A stretch of DNA of 64,000 nt from Saccharofermentans sp. (GTDB taxonomy: Bacteria; Bacillota; Clostridia; Saccharofermentanales; Saccharofermentanaceae): positions 1 to 64,000 of the forward strand of contig JAEFAZ010000004.1 of the NCBI GenBank assembly GCA_016292135.1. Direction: 5' to 3'. The notes under the pieces are model-generated. The model worked only from the letters and a program-made list of their open reading frames with translations, searched no databases and was not told the DNA's origin. Within the stretch, counting starts at the first letter, position 1. The number at the start of each line of letters is the position of its first letter. Of this stretch, positions 42,001-51,300 are shown in pieces. A program made the translations under genes and the position numbers.

Positions 42001-42007
42001 TTTTCTT

Positions 42008-42025
42008 ATGAACAATGGCGTTCAT
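42008..42025 (+). promoter_or_regulatory. ANTAR-type hexaloop hairpin in the GS-like gene leader
   Basis: ATGAAC-AATGGC-GTTCAT: a perfect 6-bp stem with a six-base loop, A at position 1 and G at position 4, same loop class as in the glnN and gltB leaders. Loop bases GGC plus the 3' arm form the 5' arm of the terminator at 42017-42066. Confidence 0.75.
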
Positions 42026-42066
42026 CCAAAGGCTCATGAAGCCTTCGGATGAGCGCCTTTCTCTTT
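42017..42066 (+). terminator. Leader terminator (attenuator) before the GS-like gene
   Basis: GGCGTTCATCC (42017-42027) pairs over 11 bp with GGATGAGCGCC (42047-42057, one G-U), enclosing a second small hairpin AAGGCT/AGCCTT, then TTTCTCTTT. It lies 88 bases before the start codon, so it is a leader terminator rather than the end of another gene. Confidence 0.8.
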
Positions 42067-42153
42067 AAATGACGGACAGTCGTTTGAAGTAAACAGGCGG
42101 TAAATCAATATATAAAGTAACAACGGTCTATTTTATAAATCGGAGGATATCAT

Positions 42154-43365
42154 ATGGATCTTACGACTAATGAAGTAATGCAGTACATCGAGGAAGAGGA
42201 TATCAAGTTTATCCGCTTGGCATTCTGTGATGTAACCGGAGTGCAAAAGAACATCTCCGTAATGTCAGGTGATATCGGACGTGTCCTGCAGCACGGGCTC
42301 CCCATCAATGCATCCTACATCAAGGGCTTCGGCAAGGACGCATATTCGGATCTTTTCCTGCACCCTGATCCTTCCACCACAACGCTCCTTCCCTGGAGAC
42401 CGGAGAACGGCAGGGTCGTAAGGATGTTCTGCGACATCACCTTCCAGGACGGCAATCCCTTCCCCAACGATACGAGAAGGATCCTCCAGAACAGCATCGC
42501 AAAAGCAGCGGAAAAAGGCCTGTCTTTTAAGATCGGATCAAGGATGGAGTTTTATCTTTTTAAGACTGACGATGAAGGCAACCCGACACAGACTCCGCTC
42601 GACAACGCGGGCTACATGGACATAGCTCCTGCCGACAAGGGCGAAAACATAAGACGTGAGATCTGCCTCACATTGGAGCGCATGGGCATCGTCCCGGTCA
42701 ACTCCCACCACGAGGCAGGCCCCGGTCAGAATGAGATCGACTTCACGAGTTCAGATCCTCTTACGGCAGCAGATCAGGCAAGCACTTTCATGATGGTCGT
42801 AAAGACGATCGCAGCAAAGAACGGTCTTTTCGCAGACTTTTCCCCCAAGCCCTTATCAGGACGCCCCGGCAACGGCTATCACATCAACTTCAGGTTGGAA
42901 GGAGAGAAAGCCCAGGAATATACCCCTGCCGCAATAGCAGGTGTCCTGGACAACATTCAGGATACAACAGTCTTCTTTAATCCCGGTGAGGAATCCTACA
43001 GGAGACTCGGTGAAGACAGTTCTCCCCGCTATATCTCCTGGTCTTCGGAGAACCGCGGCCAACTCATCAGGATCCCGCCCGCAGAAGGCGGACGCCATTA
43101 CGCCCAGCTCCGTTCCCCCGATGCCGGCTGCAATCCCTACCTTGCATATTCGGCTCTTATCGAGATGGCCCTGGACGGCATCGAACGCGGTCTTGAATTA
43201 AGCGAAGCGGCAGACCTCGATGTAAGTCTCCTGGGTGATGAGGACAAGATGCGTTTCAAGCTCCTTCCCAATTCCCTGGAGGAAGCAAGACAGAAAGCAA
43301 CTTCGAGCGCTTTCGTAAAGAAGATCTTCGAGCAGTCGATAATCGACTGTTATTGCAAAGGATAA
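42154..43365 (+). CDS. Type I glutamine synthetase-like protein with altered active site
   Basis: 403 residues, somewhat short for GSI (about 440). The fold is clear: IKFIRLAFCDVTG, LFLHPDPST, HHEAGPGQNEIDF, GNGYHINF, ENRGQLIRIP and RSPDAGCNPYLAY. Manual alignment with E. coli GlnA shows the first metal site kept (E132; HHE and NE) but the second damaged: E129 is R130 and E357 is Q318. The ammonium-site D50 is N52 (INASYI instead of FDGSS/FDAS). Normal synthetase activity is therefore doubtful; an altered substrate or a sensory role is possible. GGAGG precedes the ATG. It opens an operon with the ANTAR gene and pyrG behind a hexaloop attenuator. Confidence 0.85.
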   Translation: MDLTTNEVMQYIEEEDIKFIRLAFCDVTGVQKNISVMSGDIGRVLQHGLPINASYIKGFGKDAYSDLFLHPDPSTTTLLPWRPENGRVVRMFCDITFQDGNPFPNDTRRILQNSIAKAAEKGLSFKIGSRMEFYLFKTDDEGNPTQTPLDNAGYMDIAPADKGENIRREICLTLERMGIVPVNSHHEAGPGQNEIDFTSSDPLTAADQASTFMMVVKTIAAKNGLFADFSPKPLSGRPGNGYHINFRLEGEKAQEYTPAAIAGVLDNIQDTTVFFNPGEESYRRLGEDSSPRYISWSSENRGQLIRIPPAEGGRHYAQLRSPDAGCNPYLAYSALIEMALDGIERGLELSEAADLDVSLLGDEDKMRFKLLPNSLEEARQKATSSAFVKKIFEQSIIDCYCKG

Positions 43366-43383
43366 CTTTTAAGGAGTTAAAAG

Positions 43384-43977
43384 GTGACGGACAAAAGGAC
43401 ATTCAGCGTGCTGGTCGTATCCTCGGGTGAGAAGTTCAATCTTGCCCTGAAGGATGTTCTGACCCCCGACAGATTCGATATGGTCCATGTCGAATCGTCG
43501 GTCGGTGCCGCGCGCCGCGATCTGATCGACAGGTCCTACGACATCGTCATCGTCAACACTCCCCTTCAGGATGAATTCGGAGCGGATTTCGCACTCGACA
43601 TGGCAAGGGATTCGGGATCCGGAGTACTGCTCTGCGTCAAGTCGGAGTTTTTCGATGAGATATCCGACAAGGTATCCGACTACGGAATACTCACGCTCGC
43701 CAAGCCCACGACCAGGCAGACCCTGACACAGTCCTTAAGGCTCCTTTGCGCCACGAACGAGAGGCTCCACAAAATAAAGAAAGAGAACGCTTCTTTCGAA
43801 GAAAAGATACGTGAGATAAAGCTCGTCAACAGGGCCAAGCTCCTCCTGATGGAGAATGAATCCCTGACGGAAAACGATGCTCATAAATTCATAGAGCGGG
43901 AGGCGATGAATAACCGCCAGACCCGCGCGGAGATCGCAGAAATAATAATCAGTCAATATACGGGAGGTGCATCATGA
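43384..43977 (+). CDS. ANTAR-domain RNA-binding antiterminator with pseudo-receiver domain
   Basis: 197 residues from a GTG start (AAGGAG ribosome site). Residues 1-120 resemble a response-regulator receiver, but the acidic pair is replaced (VLVVSSGE) and the phospho-acceptor position is N58 ([10 protein letters not shown]); the Lys of LAKPT is kept. After a coiled linker (about 122-140), residues about 140-195 form a three-helix ANTAR domain ([29 protein letters not shown]). ANTAR proteins such as AmiR, NasR and EutV bind hexaloop RNA hairpins and stop terminator formation. Three matching leaders lie nearby, before glnN, the GS-like gene and gltB. It overlaps pyrG by 4 bases. Confidence 0.9.
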   Translation: MTDKRTFSVLVVSSGEKFNLALKDVLTPDRFDMVHVESSVGAARRDLIDRSYDIVIVNTPLQDEFGADFALDMARDSGSGVLLCVKSEFFDEISDKVSDYGILTLAKPTTRQTLTQSLRLLCATNERLHKIKKENASFEEKIREIKLVNRAKLLLMENESLTENDAHKFIEREAMNNRQTRAEIAEIIISQYTGGAS

Positions 43978-45569
43978 CAAAGTATATTTTCGTAACAGGC
44001 GGTGTTGTATCCGGCTTGGGCAAAGGCATTACGGCAGCATCCTTGGGCCGTCTTCTGAAGCAGAGAGGCCTTAAGGTCGCAGCTCAGAAACTCGATCCAT
44101 ACATCAACGTGGATCCCGGTACCATGAGCCCCTATCAGCACGGTGAAGTCTATGTCACCGAAGACGGCGCGGAGACCGACCTCGACCTGGGTCACTACGA
44201 GCGTTTCATCGATGAGGACCTCAACAAGTTCTCCAACCTCACGACCGGTAAAGTATATTCGAACGTCATCGCCAAGGAGCGCCGCGGAGAGTATCTGGGA
44301 AGCACCGTCCAGATAATCCCCCACATAACCGATGAAATAAAGAACTTCATATACAGCGTAGGAAAGAAAACGGATGCCGACGTCGTAATAACCGAGATCG
44401 GAGGAACGATCGGTGACATCGAGGGACAGCCCTTCATCGAGGCGATCCGTCAGGTCGGCAACGAAGTCGGCAAGGAAAATTCCCTTTATATCCATGTAAC
44501 TCTCGTACCCTACCTCAAGGCTTCCAACGAGCACAAGTCCAAGCCCACCCAGCACTCCGTCAAGGAACTCCAGGGCATGGGCATCTCTCCCGACATCATC
44601 ATCCTGCGTACGGATGAGCCTATAACAGATGCCAACATCTGCGGTAAGATCGCACACTTCTGCAACGTCAAGGAAGACTGCGTCATCGAGAACCGCACCC
44701 TGCCCGTCCTCTACGAGGCACCCCTCATGCTGGAGGAATCAGGCCTGTCTGACATCGTGGTCCGCGAGTTGAAGCTCGATGCACCCGCACCCGACCTCAC
44801 GGAATGGAAGGCTCTCATCGAATCGATCAAGAATCCCAAGGGCAAGATCACGATCGGCATCGTCGGCAAATACGTTCAGCTCCACGATGCATATCTTTCC
44901 GTTGCAGAGGCTCTGCACCATGCAGGTTATGCGCTCGGTGTGTCAGTCGATATCGCCTGGATAGATTCAGAGGGCATAAACGCAGAGAATGTCGGATCAG
45001 TACTTGCCGGCATCAACGGCATAATCGTTCCCGGCGGCTTCGGCATGCGCGGGACTGAAGGAATGGTCGACACCGCAAACTACTGCCGCGTCAACGATAT
45101 CCCTTACCTCGGCATCTGCCTCGGCATGCAGATCGCGGTCATAGAAGCGGCACGCAACCTCGCAGGTTTTGCAGATGCAAACTCCAACGAGTTCGATCCG
45201 AATTCGACCCATAAGGTCATCGACTTCATGCCCGGACAGAACGATGAGATCTCCAAGGGCGGAACCTTGCGTCTCGGCAGTTATCCCTGCGAGATCAAGC
45301 CCGGCACTGTCATGGAGAGATGCTACGGATCCCTTTCGATCGCGGAAAGGCACCGTCACAGATATGAGTTCAACAACGAATACCGTAATGACCTGTCATC
45401 AGCAGGTCTCGTCCTGAGCGGCCTGTCACCTGACGGTGAGCTCGTCGAGACAGTTGAATATCCCGATAAGAAGTTCTTCGTCGGAGTACAGTTCCATCCT
45501 GAGTTCAAGAGCCGTCCCAACAAGCCCCATCCGCTCTTCTACGGACTGGTTCAGGCTGCCATCGAGTAA
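43974..45569 (+). CDS. pyrG: CTP synthase
   Basis: Makes CTP from UTP, ATP and glutamine. 531 residues. The synthetase domain (1-265) opens with the signature [23 protein letters not shown] and includes [20 protein letters not shown]. The glutamine amidotransferase domain has the oxyanion/nucleophile motif YLGICLGMQ and the His-Glu pair in [16 protein letters not shown] precedes the ATG, which overlaps the ANTAR stop (ATGA), so translation is coupled. Being a glutamine consumer, its place behind a nitrogen-responsive attenuator would link pyrimidine synthesis to nitrogen state. Confidence 0.97.
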   Translation: MTKYIFVTGGVVSGLGKGITAASLGRLLKQRGLKVAAQKLDPYINVDPGTMSPYQHGEVYVTEDGAETDLDLGHYERFIDEDLNKFSNLTTGKVYSNVIAKERRGEYLGSTVQIIPHITDEIKNFIYSVGKKTDADVVITEIGGTIGDIEGQPFIEAIRQVGNEVGKENSLYIHVTLVPYLKASNEHKSKPTQHSVKELQGMGISPDIIILRTDEPITDANICGKIAHFCNVKEDCVIENRTLPVLYEAPLMLEESGLSDIVVRELKLDAPAPDLTEWKALIESIKNPKGKITIGIVGKYVQLHDAYLSVAEALHHAGYALGVSVDIAWIDSEGINAENVGSVLAGINGIIVPGGFGMRGTEGMVDTANYCRVNDIPYLGICLGMQIAVIEAARNLAGFADANSNEFDPNSTHKVIDFMPGQNDEISKGGTLRLGSYPCEIKPGTVMERCYGSLSIAERHRHRYEFNNEYRNDLSSAGLVLSGLSPDGELVETVEYPDKKFFVGVQFHPEFKSRPNKPHPLFYGLVQAAIE

Positions 45570-45578
45570 GCGGCCGGC

Positions 45579-46739
45579 TCAGTTGAGCCTGGACTTAAGA
45601 TAGTCAAACTCCAGTTCTGAGACCGCGATGTCTATCGCATTAAAATCGAGCTTCTCGAAATACCTTACCGGATAGTTCTCGAAAAGGTAAAGATCCTTAT
45701 CGTTGGTGTTCCGTCTCATCCCGAGATCCAATGTGTTGATGGCACCTTCCGAGTAATAGCTGCCATCGACATAAGTCGTTACATCCTCTGACTCTGAAAG
45801 GAGGATGTAGTAGGGGTGGGATGCAAGTTCCGATGACGTATCCTGAGCCCAGGTCTTTCCGACTCTGTAACTTTCATCCACACCTATTATGGCGTAGACA
45901 TGACCGTTGATATAAAGGATCTTGCACTCGATGAAGATATCTTCGAAAAAAGGTCCTCCGGCCGGAGTGTCGTTGTTGTATGAATACCAGGCGACCGGTT
46001 CATAGTGCAGGAAATCATATTCTTCCGTCCGGGTCACGATGGCGTTATATACATAAAAAGGTGCCTTGATATCTTCCCCCTGCTGCACCAGCTTCATGTC
46101 GCTTCCTTCAAGATCATCAGGTTTGCGGTCATAAAAATCGTCACGGAAAACCGCATACATCGTAGCGGGAGTATAGTAAGAATATGTTAGATTGGAATAG
46201 CCTTTGTAGCGGGCATTAAGGCCCTCTAAAACAGCTTCGTCCTCTCCGGTAAAAAGCAGTCCCCTGTCGGCAAGTTCCCTGTAAAAATCCGAAGATGTCT
46301 TACCCTGATCTTTTTCCCTGACTCCGATCTCGTTACGGATATCATAGGCAAGATCCGATATCTGATCTTCAAAGACTATAAGGAGTCCCGGGATCATGGG
46401 GATGATTATCAGAAGCCTTGCAAGGTGCTTCTTCCTCTTCGGCAGCAGGGCCTTGATCTCCTTGCGGTACCTGATAAGGATACGGATGGGGTTGACGATC
46501 AGGATCATAATGGCCATCACTATGCGGCCGAGGCGGAAAAAGATCAGGATCGCCAGTGCGCTGCCTATGATGTCAAGACCTCCCAGAACATCCGACAGAC
46601 TGGACAGGGCCCAGATCTGAAGCAGCCATGAGCTGAAGAAAAACACTGCAATCAAGGCAAGGTTGATGATGATCTCGACCTTAAGGTGTCTCGACATCCT
46701 GCCTTCAGTCAAAAGCTCTGACCCTTTCTCTTCTTCCAT
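45579..46739 (-). CDS. Membrane protein of unknown function
   Basis: 386 residues. A charged N-terminus is followed by hydrophobic segments at about 22-42, 50-85 and 112-130; a basic stretch (IRYRKEIKALLPKRKK) lies between. Residues 135-386 form a soluble, Tyr/Asp-rich domain, probably extracellular. No family recognised. AAGGGG precedes the ATG. It sits between pyrG (convergent, 9 bases) and the gltBD operon; no functional link is evident. Confidence 0.6.
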   Translation of the reverse strand: MEEEKGSELLTEGRMSRHLKVEIIINLALIAVFFFSSWLLQIWALSSLSDVLGGLDIIGSALAILIFFRLGRIVMAIMILIVNPIRILIRYRKEIKALLPKRKKHLARLLIIIPMIPGLLIVFEDQISDLAYDIRNEIGVREKDQGKTSSDFYRELADRGLLFTGEDEAVLEGLNARYKGYSNLTYSYYTPATMYAVFRDDFYDRKPDDLEGSDMKLVQQGEDIKAPFYVYNAIVTRTEEYDFLHYEPVAWYSYNNDTPAGGPFFEDIFIECKILYINGHVYAIIGVDESYRVGKTWAQDTSSELASHPYYILLSESEDVTTYVDGSYYSEGAINTLDLGMRRNTNDKDLYLFENYPVRYFEKLDFNAIDIAVSELEFDYLKSRLN

Positions 46740-46823
46740 ATAAGCACCCCTTATCAGCGATCACGATAAGTCAATTATATAATGCCTCAGCTGATTTCTC
46801 AAAAGACGTCATCAGATAAGAGA

Positions 46824-46857
46824 AAGCGGACCGCCGAATTCAATGGCTGGTCCGCTT
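46824..46857 (-). terminator. Terminator of the gltB-gltD operon
   Basis: AAGCGGACC (46824-46832) pairs with GGTCCGCTT (46849-46857), with inner GCC/GGC pairing; on the minus strand it is followed by TTTCTCTTA. It lies 40 bases after the gltD stop. Confidence 0.75.
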
Positions 46858-46895
46858 CCTCAGGCGGTAAGGTACAAACTATTTAAAGAAAGTTA

Positions 46896-48359
46896 TCAGT
46901 CCTTAAGATATCTGTCGACACTCTCTGCCGCATCGCGGCCCTCACGGAGACCCCATACTACCAGGGACTGTCCGCGTCTCATATCACCCGCGGAGAAGAC
47001 TCCGGGAACATTGGTCATGAACTTATCGGTATCGACTGTATTGCGTGCGGTAACATTAACGCCGAATGCATCCACGATGTAAGACTGGGCACCGACGAAG
47101 CCGGCTGCGATCAGGACGAGATCCGCATCGATGATCTCTTCGGATCCAGCGATCTTGGACATGTTCATGCGGCCTGTCTCAGGGTCCTTCTCCCACTTGA
47201 GCTTGACTGTCTCGATCTGCTTTACTTTGCCCTGGTCATCCTTGATGAACCTGTTGACGGTCGTATCGTAGATCCTCGGATCGTGACCGAAGACAGCGAT
47301 CGCTTCCTCCTGACCGTAATCGGTCTTGAGGACCTTAGGCCACTCGGGCCAGGGATTGTTTTCGGCTCTCGTTTCCGGGGGCCTGCTCATCATCTCGAGC
47401 TGGACTACGGACCTGCAGCCATGTCTTATCGACGTTGCGACACAGTCGTTGCCCGTATCACCGCCGCCGATGACTACGACGTGCTTATATTTTGCACTGA
47501 TGTAGTTTCCGTCTGCCATGTCTGACAGCAAAGCCTTGGTCGTCGACTTTAAGAAGTCCACTGCGAAGTGGATGCCTTCCGCGTCCCTGCCCGGAGCATT
47601 GATGTCCCTGGGCTGGGATGAACCGCAGCAGAGGATGACTGCATCGTACTGCGACTTAAGTTCTTCGGCGGAGATATCAACGCCGATGTTGGCTGAAGTG
47701 ATAAACTCGATGCCTTCCTCTTTCATCAGGTTGACGCGTCTTTCGATGATATGCTTTTCGAGCTTCATGTTGGGGATGCCGTACATGAGAAGGCCACCCA
47801 CGCGGTCTTCACGCTCGTAGACAGTCACGCTGTGACCGCGGCGGTTAAGATAGTAGGCGCATGATAAGCCCGAAGGACCTGAACCTACAACGGCCACCCT
47901 TTTGCCGGATCTTACGCGCGGCGGATGGGGAACCATCTTGCCGGAAGCGAATGCCGTCTCGATGATCGCGTACTCATTCTCTTTTACCGTTACTGCGTCT
48001 CCGTCGAGTCCGCATGTGCATGCCTTCTCGCAGAGGGCGGGACACACGCGCGAAGTGAATTCCGGGAAGGGACTCGTTATCGACAGGATGTCTGCCGCCT
48101 CGTCCCAGAAGCCCTTGTAGATCATGTCGTTAAAGTCGGGGCAGAGATTGTTCAAAGGACACCCTGCGACCATGCCGCAGACGGGCTTGCCGTACTGGCA
48201 GAAAGGAACACCGCAGTTCATGCAGCGCGATGCCTGGCAGCGCCTTGCTTCAACATCAAGGGGCTGATGAAATTCACTATATGTCTTTATTCTCTCCAAA
48301 GGATCAGTTGCGGGATTGTCGACCCTTTGATGATCCATAAAACCTGTTGCTTTACCCAT
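46896..48359 (-). CDS. gltD: Glutamate synthase small subunit
   Basis: 487 residues. Supplies electrons from NAD(P)H to the large subunit. The N-terminal iron-sulfur domain has the cysteines of CRQASRCMNCGVPFCQ and CPLNNLCPD; the FAD site is VAVVGSGPSGLSCAYYLNRRG and the NAD(P)H site VVVIGGGDTGNDCVATSIRHG. The C-terminal GVFSAGDMRRGQSLVVWGLREGR closes the FAD fold. Length is standard. AGAGGTG precedes the ATG, 5 bases after the gltB stop, so the two subunits are translated in tandem. Confidence 0.96.
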   Translation of the reverse strand: MGKATGFMDHQRVDNPATDPLERIKTYSEFHQPLDVEARRCQASRCMNCGVPFCQYGKPVCGMVAGCPLNNLCPDFNDMIYKGFWDEAADILSITSPFPEFTSRVCPALCEKACTCGLDGDAVTVKENEYAIIETAFASGKMVPHPPRVRSGKRVAVVGSGPSGLSCAYYLNRRGHSVTVYEREDRVGGLLMYGIPNMKLEKHIIERRVNLMKEEGIEFITSANIGVDISAEELKSQYDAVILCCGSSQPRDINAPGRDAEGIHFAVDFLKSTTKALLSDMADGNYISAKYKHVVVIGGGDTGNDCVATSIRHGCRSVVQLEMMSRPPETRAENNPWPEWPKVLKTDYGQEEAIAVFGHDPRIYDTTVNRFIKDDQGKVKQIETVKLKWEKDPETGRMNMSKIAGSEEIIDADLVLIAAGFVGAQSYIVDAFGVNVTARNTVDTDKFMTNVPGVFSAGDMRRGQSLVVWGLREGRDAAESVDRYLKD

Positions 48360-48364
48360 TTATG

Positions 48365-51300
48365 TCACCTCTTTGCCGCGTTCTCGCGAAAAGCTTCGAT
48401 CTCAGCCTGTTCGCGCGTCTCGCCCTGAGCCAGATACTTGGCGATCGAAAGTCTCATCTTCGTGTAGTCGTAAGGCTCGACCTTCTTGAAGTTGGACAGT
48501 TCCTTGTCGAAATTATCAAGTATCTGTTTTGCCTTGACGGAACCTGTGAGTTCGTAGTGCTCCGTGATAAGGTTCTTCAACAGTTCGATGTCTTCCTTAT
48601 CCTTGAGCCTTGAGAACCCGACCAGCTGCTTGTTGAGCTTGGTATAGAGGTCACATTCTGTATCGTAGACATAAGCCGTACCGCCGCTCATGCCGGCTGC
48701 GAAGTTCTTGCCCGTGTTGCCTAAGATAACGGCAACACCGCCCGTCATGTACTCGCATCCGTGATCGCCCGTTCCTTCAACAACGACCGTGGCACCGGAG
48801 TTCCTGACGCAGAATCTCTCGCCTGCGACACCGCTTATGAATGCTGAACCGGATGTCGCGCCGAACAATGCAACGTTACCGACGATTATGTTCTCGTCAG
48901 CCTTGAAGACGGATCCCTTGGGCGGATAGAGTACGAGCTTGCCGCCCGACAGTCCCTTGCCGAAATAGTCGTTGGCGTCGCCTTCAAGATATATGGTCTC
49001 GCCCTTGGGGATGAATGCGCCGAAGCTCTGGCCTCCCGCACCCTTACATCTGATCTTGTATGTATCTTCCTCAAGAGTGTTGTAATAACGCCTCGTGATC
49101 TCGGCACCCAGGAGGGTTCCCAGAGTACGGTTGAGGTTCGTTACTTCGAGTTCGACCTCACAGGGCTCGCCCTTTTCAAGAGCGCTCTCAAAATGAGGTA
49201 TGATCACTTTCTCGTCCACAGTGTTTTCGAGTTCGAAATCGTAGATGTCTTCCTTTACGAAATGCTGCTTGACTTCAGGGGCGCCAGCGAAAGGATTATC
49301 AAGGATACCGGACATGTCGATCCTTGCCTTGACGTTGCCTTCCTCGTACTGCTTTTCGCAGAGGAGATCTGAACGGCCGACGAGCTCATCCACTGTCCTG
49401 ATGCCGAGGGATGCCATGATCTCACGCATGTTCCTTGCGATGAACCTCATGAAGTTTACGACGTACTCCGGCTTGCCGCGGAATCTCTTACGGAGCTCGG
49501 GGTTTTGTGTCGCAACACCTACGGGACATGTATCGAGGTTGCAGACTCTCATCATGACGCAGCCCATCGTTACGAGGGGAGCAGTTGCGAATCCGAATTC
49601 CTCGGCGCCCAGCATGGCTGCAATGACAACGTCCTTGCCCGTGAGCATCTTACCGTCTGCTTCGATGACGACCTTGGATCTCAGGTTGTTGCGGATCAGG
49701 GTCGTGTGAGTCTCAGACAGACCCAGCTCCCAGGGGAGACCCGCATTGTGGATTGAACTTGCGGGAGCTGCTCCCGTACCTCCGTCGTAACCTGAGATCA
49801 AGATGACTCCTGCGCCCGCCTTGGCAACACCGGAAGCGATCGTTCCGACTCCTGCCTCGGATACGAGTTTAACGGAGATCCTGGCGTTCTTGTTTGCGTT
49901 TTTAAGATCGTAGATCAGCTGTGCAAGATCTTCGATCGAATATATGTCGTGATGAGGCGGAGGCGATATCAGGGCAACGCCCGGTGTGGAGTGCCTGGTC
50001 TTCGCGATCCAGGGATAGACCTTGCCTGCGGGAAGGTGTCCTCCCTCGCCCGGCTTTGCGCCCTGTGCCATCTTGATCTGGATCTCTTTGGCGGAGATCA
50101 GGTACTTGGATGTGACGCCGAACCTGCCCGATGCGACCTGCTTGATCGCAGAACATGTATCGTGATCCGTTCCTGCGGTCGCGATCCTGTCGTAGTCTTC
50201 GCCGCCTTCACCGCTGTTGGACTTGCCTCCGATCATGTTCATGGCCTGGGCCAGACACTCGTGGGCTTCCTTGGAGATGGAGCCGTAGGACATGGCGCCC
50301 GTCTTAAACCTCTTCATTATCGATTCTTCGCTCTCGACTTCATCGAGCGGGATGGCACCGCCTTCCGGGAACTTAAAGTCCAGAGTGCTTCTTAAAGTAA
50401 CGTGCTTGCTCTCGCCGTCTATCAGAGATGTGAACTGCTTAAAGGTCTCATAATCACCCTTCTGGGTCGCGAGCTGAAGGAGATGGATCGTCTCGGGATT
50501 ATAGAGATGCTCCTCCTTGCCGCTCCTCGACTTATGGCGTCCGATAACGCGCAGGTCATCAGTAGTCTCAAGACCCGCAGGATCGAATCCGGTATCGTGG
50601 AGCTTACGTGTTCTCTTCTCGATATCTGAAAGAGTGATGCCTCCGATACGGCTTGCTGTGTCGGTGAAGTAATCCTTCATGAGCTCTTCGCCGATACCCA
50701 GAGCCTCAAAGATCTTAGAACCCTGATAGGACTGCAAGGTAGAAATGCCCATCTTGGATGCGATCTTGACCATACCGTTAACGACAGCGCTTATGTAGGC
50801 TTCCGAAGCCTGTGTATAGTCCTTGTCGACTCTGCCGCGGTTTATGAGATCGTGGATCGTATCGAGTGCGAGATAAGGGTTGACGGCAGATGCGCCGAAG
50901 CCCATGAGGGTTGCGAAGTGATGGACTTCGCAAGGCTCGCCCGTCTCGAGGATTATCGATATGGCCGTGTTCATCCTCGTCCTTACGAGATAGGTCTCGA
51001 GGGCGGCAACTGCCAGGAGCGAAGGGATCGCCAGATGCTCTTCGTCCACTCCCCTGTCCGTCAGGATGAGGATCGTGGCTCCGTCATCGTGAGCTTCGTC
51101 AGCCTGTCTGTAAAGAGCTTCCAAAGCCTGCTCCAAAGTCTCATCCTTGGTGTAGAGCATGGAGATGTCGGCTGTCTTGAGTCCTTCGATCCTGCTGTCC
51201 CTGATCTTCATCATATCAAGGTTCGTCAGGATCGGGTTATTGATCTTCAGTACACGGCAGTTCTCTTCCTTATCTTCCAGGATGTTGCCTGCGATACCCA

